Assembly (NCBI GenBank): GCA_012295275.1
Contig: CM022671.1
Coordinates: forward strand, 914,332 to 978,331
From: Chrysomallon squamiferum
Taxonomy: Eukaryota; Mollusca; Gastropoda; Neomphalida; Peltospiridae
Length of the DNA: 64,000 nt
Direction: 5' to 3'
The first letter of the stretch is position 1, and each line of letters begins with the position of its first letter. The notes under the pieces are model-generated. The model had not been told where the DNA came from, made no database searches, and saw nothing but the letters and a program-made list of their open reading frames with translations. A program made the position numbers and the translations under genes. Shown here in pieces: positions 60,801 to 64,000 of the stretch.

Positions 60801-63395
60801 TTTTGAAGGTAGTAGTTGTTTTGATGTTCCAGTGGTCTCCATCCACAGTTATTTCTTGCACAGGTTTAGCAGAACCAGCCAACTTTCTCAGCAAATAGCC
60901 AACACCTGCCATGCATAATTTTTTATTATTATTATTCCATAACAAATTCTCAATCTAATCAAGCCATTTTGAAAAGGACACATTTGTTAAATATTTTATG
61001 TAGTTTTAACGTCTGTTTTGTTTCTATTATTTAATTAAAAATTTATTTGCTTTATTCTTGTTTAGCTTTTTGAATCTTTATATATATTTTCCTTAATTTT
61101 TTATTTTTTCACATACATTTTTTTATCATTATAATAATAATGTATATACTGCTGTAAATTAAAGATATTATGACTATTATTATTATACTGGTCTTGAATA
61201 TGATATTTTTTATCTTTAAGAAACATTTATCATTTTGTCTCACCATTAAACAAATTACACACAGACTGAGTCACATGTTTGTCAACATAAACACATTGGT
61301 TGACTCACTGACCTGTGTTAAAATGACCTGCTGGATTGTACATTTTAGCCAGAATATTCCAGTTACACAACTAGAGTATGTTTACAAGCTGCTAACTCTG
61401 CCTTGTTACTTAATATAAACAGCACAATTTGTTTTCTTCAAATATTTGAAGAAAAACATAATTTTTATAATAAAACTATATTACTATTAATATTTGAAAC
61501 AAAACATAATTTTTATAATAAAACAGTATTACTATTAATATTTGAAACAAAACATTTTTTTTTAATAATAAAACAGTATTACTATTAATATTTGAAACAA
61601 AACATTTTTTTTTTATAATAAAACAGTATTACTATTAATATTTGAAACAAAACATTTTTTTTATAATAAAACAGTATTTTATTGTTTTGTATTTTGTTGA
61701 TAACTGTAATTTTTTAGAGTTTCCTATTTCTTAGTGACGTCAAATGCTGAAAATCTAGATTCTGAGAAATAACTAGAACACATTATAACCAAAAAAAAAG
61801 TAATACGTTTATTTTTATTATATTAAGGAAACAGAAAGTTTTTTTTTCAACAACTGCATACATTTTGTAGAAAAGAAGAAGGAAAAACTATTTTATCAAC
61901 ATTATATTTATATTTTATATCCAAAACAACAATACTGATGTTATATTTCTAAACAAATAGTATCATTACTAATTAGAAATGATATTTACAAAATAAAATA
62001 TTAAACCAATGTAATGGAACAGTAACAATTATGTAGATAAAATTACTATTGGTCTTTGTTTGGGGTTTTTCATTGATGATTTTTACTGATGTTAAGAGTT
62101 CATGTTAGTGTTTTCCCACATAAAATAAATGTATCTACACATCAGACAATGCACAAATAGACTTAGTCTGATACTGATAGCTTCTGATATGATTATCAGT
62201 GACAGTACAGGGACAAATATAAAACTCAGTGCCAATGACCTGCTGTTTGGCAGATGAACTCTGCTCTGTGGTCAAGAGCCAGATGTTATCATTGATTGGA
62301 TTACCAGAAGGCTCTGCATCCCATACAGCTTACCCAGCCTTTGTATTTATCTGTAAAAGTTGGCAAGCACACACATGCTGTACTGTTGACTATTTTTTCT
62401 TGTATAGATATAATTACATAAAATTTTTATAAAAATATGCATTTTCAGTCTACACAACTAAGAAATTAATCTAAACAACCAGCCATCTAAATGTAAAACG
62501 ACAACAACAAGAACAAAATCAAAACAAAATAGTGCATAAATTAAACAAATGTCACAAGATGTAAAATTTTTGTAAAAACATCCATGTCTGGCAAGATCGC
62601 ATTTCCTGTAAATTTCCTGTCAAGGTTAGTTCAGTTATATATACTACTATTTAGAATTAGCTGTGCAAACATAAAATGCATTTTATTATTATTATTTTTT
62701 TTTTAAACTTTATGTCCAGAGGCTTCCACTACTGATGTAGGACTATTCCATTATTCTGTATAAATATGCATGTATATACATATACACTAAGTAAATGGGA
62801 TAGGACTACCAAAGCACATAGCCCAACCTGTGTTATTTTAAATGGGATTTATGACACATTACTGTTGGCAGTATAAATATTGTTCATGAATTATGTGAAA
62901 TGAGGCAATATACATAATTATTTTAGCATTAATAAAGATATAAAATTCATTTAAAAAAAAAAAGTGAATTCACTTATTCACATTTCTTAAAACAACAAGA
63001 TAAAATCCATACTTAAAATAACAAAAATATAAATTAATTTAAAATTATCTAATTTAATTAACATATTATAATTATAAATTTAATATTATATTTTTTTATT
63101 TCTATGATAAATTAGCTTATACATTTTTTCTTACAAATTAACATTTATTTATTTCAATAATTTCAATAATTATTTGAATATAACCCTCATCAAAATATTA
63201 AAAGTTCCATGTATTAATATTGTTATCTTTTGAAAATACCAAATTCATAAATTATAAATCTCTTTTACCCCCCAAAAACGAACTACACCCCCCCATGAAT
63301 TAGCTGTCTGTTATTATGATTATTATTATTTCTTCAGATTTGAATAGTATTAAGAAAACTCAGTTATATTTTAATTTAAGAAAACTAACTAGCTA

Positions 63396-63440
<45 letters not shown>

Positions 63441-63846
63441 TAAAAATAAAAATTAAAACCTGACGGCATGCCTTTAAATCCCTTTTGTATTAGATCTAAT
63501 AATAACCATTTCGTTGAAAAAAATATAATTAATTTTATTTAATATTTAACTTTGTAATATAAATATTAAACATAACTATATCACATTTGTATTCAAATAA
63601 ATTAATAACAATGTTTTTAATTTATGATAAAAATAGCAGACGATACGAAAATACAGAAAATCTGAGAATGGTGCCGCCGTCAAAACAAATGGATTTGGAA
63701 TATTGTCTAAAAGAAAGATTAAAGATAAATCATATTCTTATTTTGTTAAATACATTATTTTAAAATTTTAATTTACCTATTGCCTGCATGTATCCATCAA
63801 AATTATCAGAAGTTACAAGCTTCCATTTTCCTGCTGCAAAAGCCAT
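57861..63846 (-). CDS. Fatty-acid-binding protein, complete, 4 exons
   Basis: Cytosolic fatty-acid carrier. Exon 1 63777-63846, exon 2 60733-60905, exon 3 60285-60383, exon 4 57861-57914 with TAA; phases 1, 0, 0 as in the classical FABP gene. The product is 131 residues, the normal family length. It starts MAFAAGKWKLVTSDNFDGYM (the FABP GxW signature), continues GVGYLLRKLA and TTFKTTELDFKIGEPFEE, and ends TCTRIYEKVE with the fatty-acid-coordinating R-x-Y. Intron 1 is long (2.9 kb) and contains the minisatellite. ALG2 lies tail to tail 2.3 kb away. Which FABP subtype it is cannot be told from sequence alone. Confidence 0.95.
59210..59398 (+). other. Short open frame in FABP intron 3, copy B
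   Basis: Counterpart of 4661-4849, still open over about 60 codons, with an acceptor-like tgtgttcag at its start and TGA at its end. One residue differs (Phe for Leu). Not recognised. Confidence 0.25.
60906..63776. other. FABP intron 1, copy B
   Basis: Long AT-rich intron. It holds the minisatellite (61437-61680), a stretch from about 62145 that differs from copy A by many small indels, and a (TAA)n microsatellite at 63396-63440. No exon seen. Confidence 0.7.
61437..61680. repeat. Minisatellite, ~50-base unit, 5 copies (copy B)
   Basis: Same unit as 6886-7085, with one more repeat by my count. Open frames over it are translations of the repeat. Confidence 0.8.
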
Positions 63847-64000
63847 TTTTTAGCTGTAGAATAAACGATCTTACAAATGAACTCTTTCAGTGCTACCACG
63901 TTTTGGAACAGTGCCAAACACTAAGGGGAACGCTGTTATACAGAGCCCAGTTTAAGTTCGACCGATGACCACGATAAATTTCTACGTCATTCGAGATATG
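63847..64000 (-). promoter_or_regulatory. FABP 5' flank
   Basis: The first 154 bases upstream of the FABP ATG, up to the window end. The sequence is less AT-rich than the intron and includes several CpG (gttcgaccgatgaccacgat). No core promoter element can be named with confidence. Confidence 0.35.

Larger units (their letters stand above)
54550..63430. repeat. Copy B of the ~8.8 kb direct duplication
   Basis: Collinear with 1-8770. Unlike copy A it is embedded in complete genes on both sides: ALG2 continues upstream to its ATG and FABP continues to exon 1 at 63777-63846. It is therefore the better-supported locus. Similarity to copy A weakens sharply from about 62145 and is lost after about 63430. 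Confidence 0.9.

Noticed and set aside
1-64000. tRNA, rRNA, CRISPR arrays, bacterial operons
   Set aside because: I found no tRNA-like A/B box pairs with a cloverleaf, no rRNA-like sequence and no regularly spaced repeats with unique spacers; intron-rich genes exclude a bacterial reading.

Overview
The window is animal nuclear DNA: AT-rich, full of microsatellites, with GT-AG introns of about 150 to 3,000 bases and a 200-base assembly gap (8801-9000). A mollusc or other lophotrochozoan is my best guess, from the style of the large PLAT/EGF/fibronectin-III-like proteins. That is inference; nothing here fixes the species.

Layout. (1) 1-8770 is a partial copy (copy A) of a block that recurs in the same orientation at 54550-63430 (copy B). 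It carries the 3' part of the N-glycosylation mannosyltransferase ALG2 (+) and exons 2-4 of a fatty-acid-binding protein (FABP, -). Copy A has a one-base frameshift in ALG2, no FABP exon 1, and ends at the gap. (2) 11154-29688 (-) is gene R, about 3,400 codons in 23 exons that I assembled by splice phase: signal peptide, PLAT domain, cysteine-rich EGF-like modules, and some sixteen fibronectin-III-like modules linked by VDxxPP motifs. It has no membrane segment, so it is predicted to be secreted. (3) 33407-45288 (+) is gene F, a divergent head-to-head paralogue in 15 exons. It shares the central exon series but ends in one EGF-like module, one transmembrane helix and a tyrosine-rich tail with YxN repeats and an ITAM-like YxxL-x10-YxxI. 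(4) 48022-50821 (+) is a complete 7-exon CDP-alcohol phosphatidyltransferase. (5) 54308-55513 (+) is intact single-exon ALG2, convergent with a complete 4-exon FABP at 57861-63846 (-).

Most interesting is the R/F pair: a predicted soluble giant beside a predicted signalling receptor. About 1.3 kb (21545-22868 against 40545-41885) is nearly identical while flanking homologous exons are strongly diverged, as expected of gene conversion. A relic exon lies between the genes, F has a tandemly duplicated exon plus a decayed one, and both genes have possible breaks (two frameshifts in R, a stop formed across an exon junction in F). This looks like a fast-evolving receptor locus; an immune or recognition role is inference only.

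The A/B duplication may be a real segmental duplication or a retained second haplotype misplaced by scaffolding. The low exon divergence, the homopolymer indel and the gap favour the latter.
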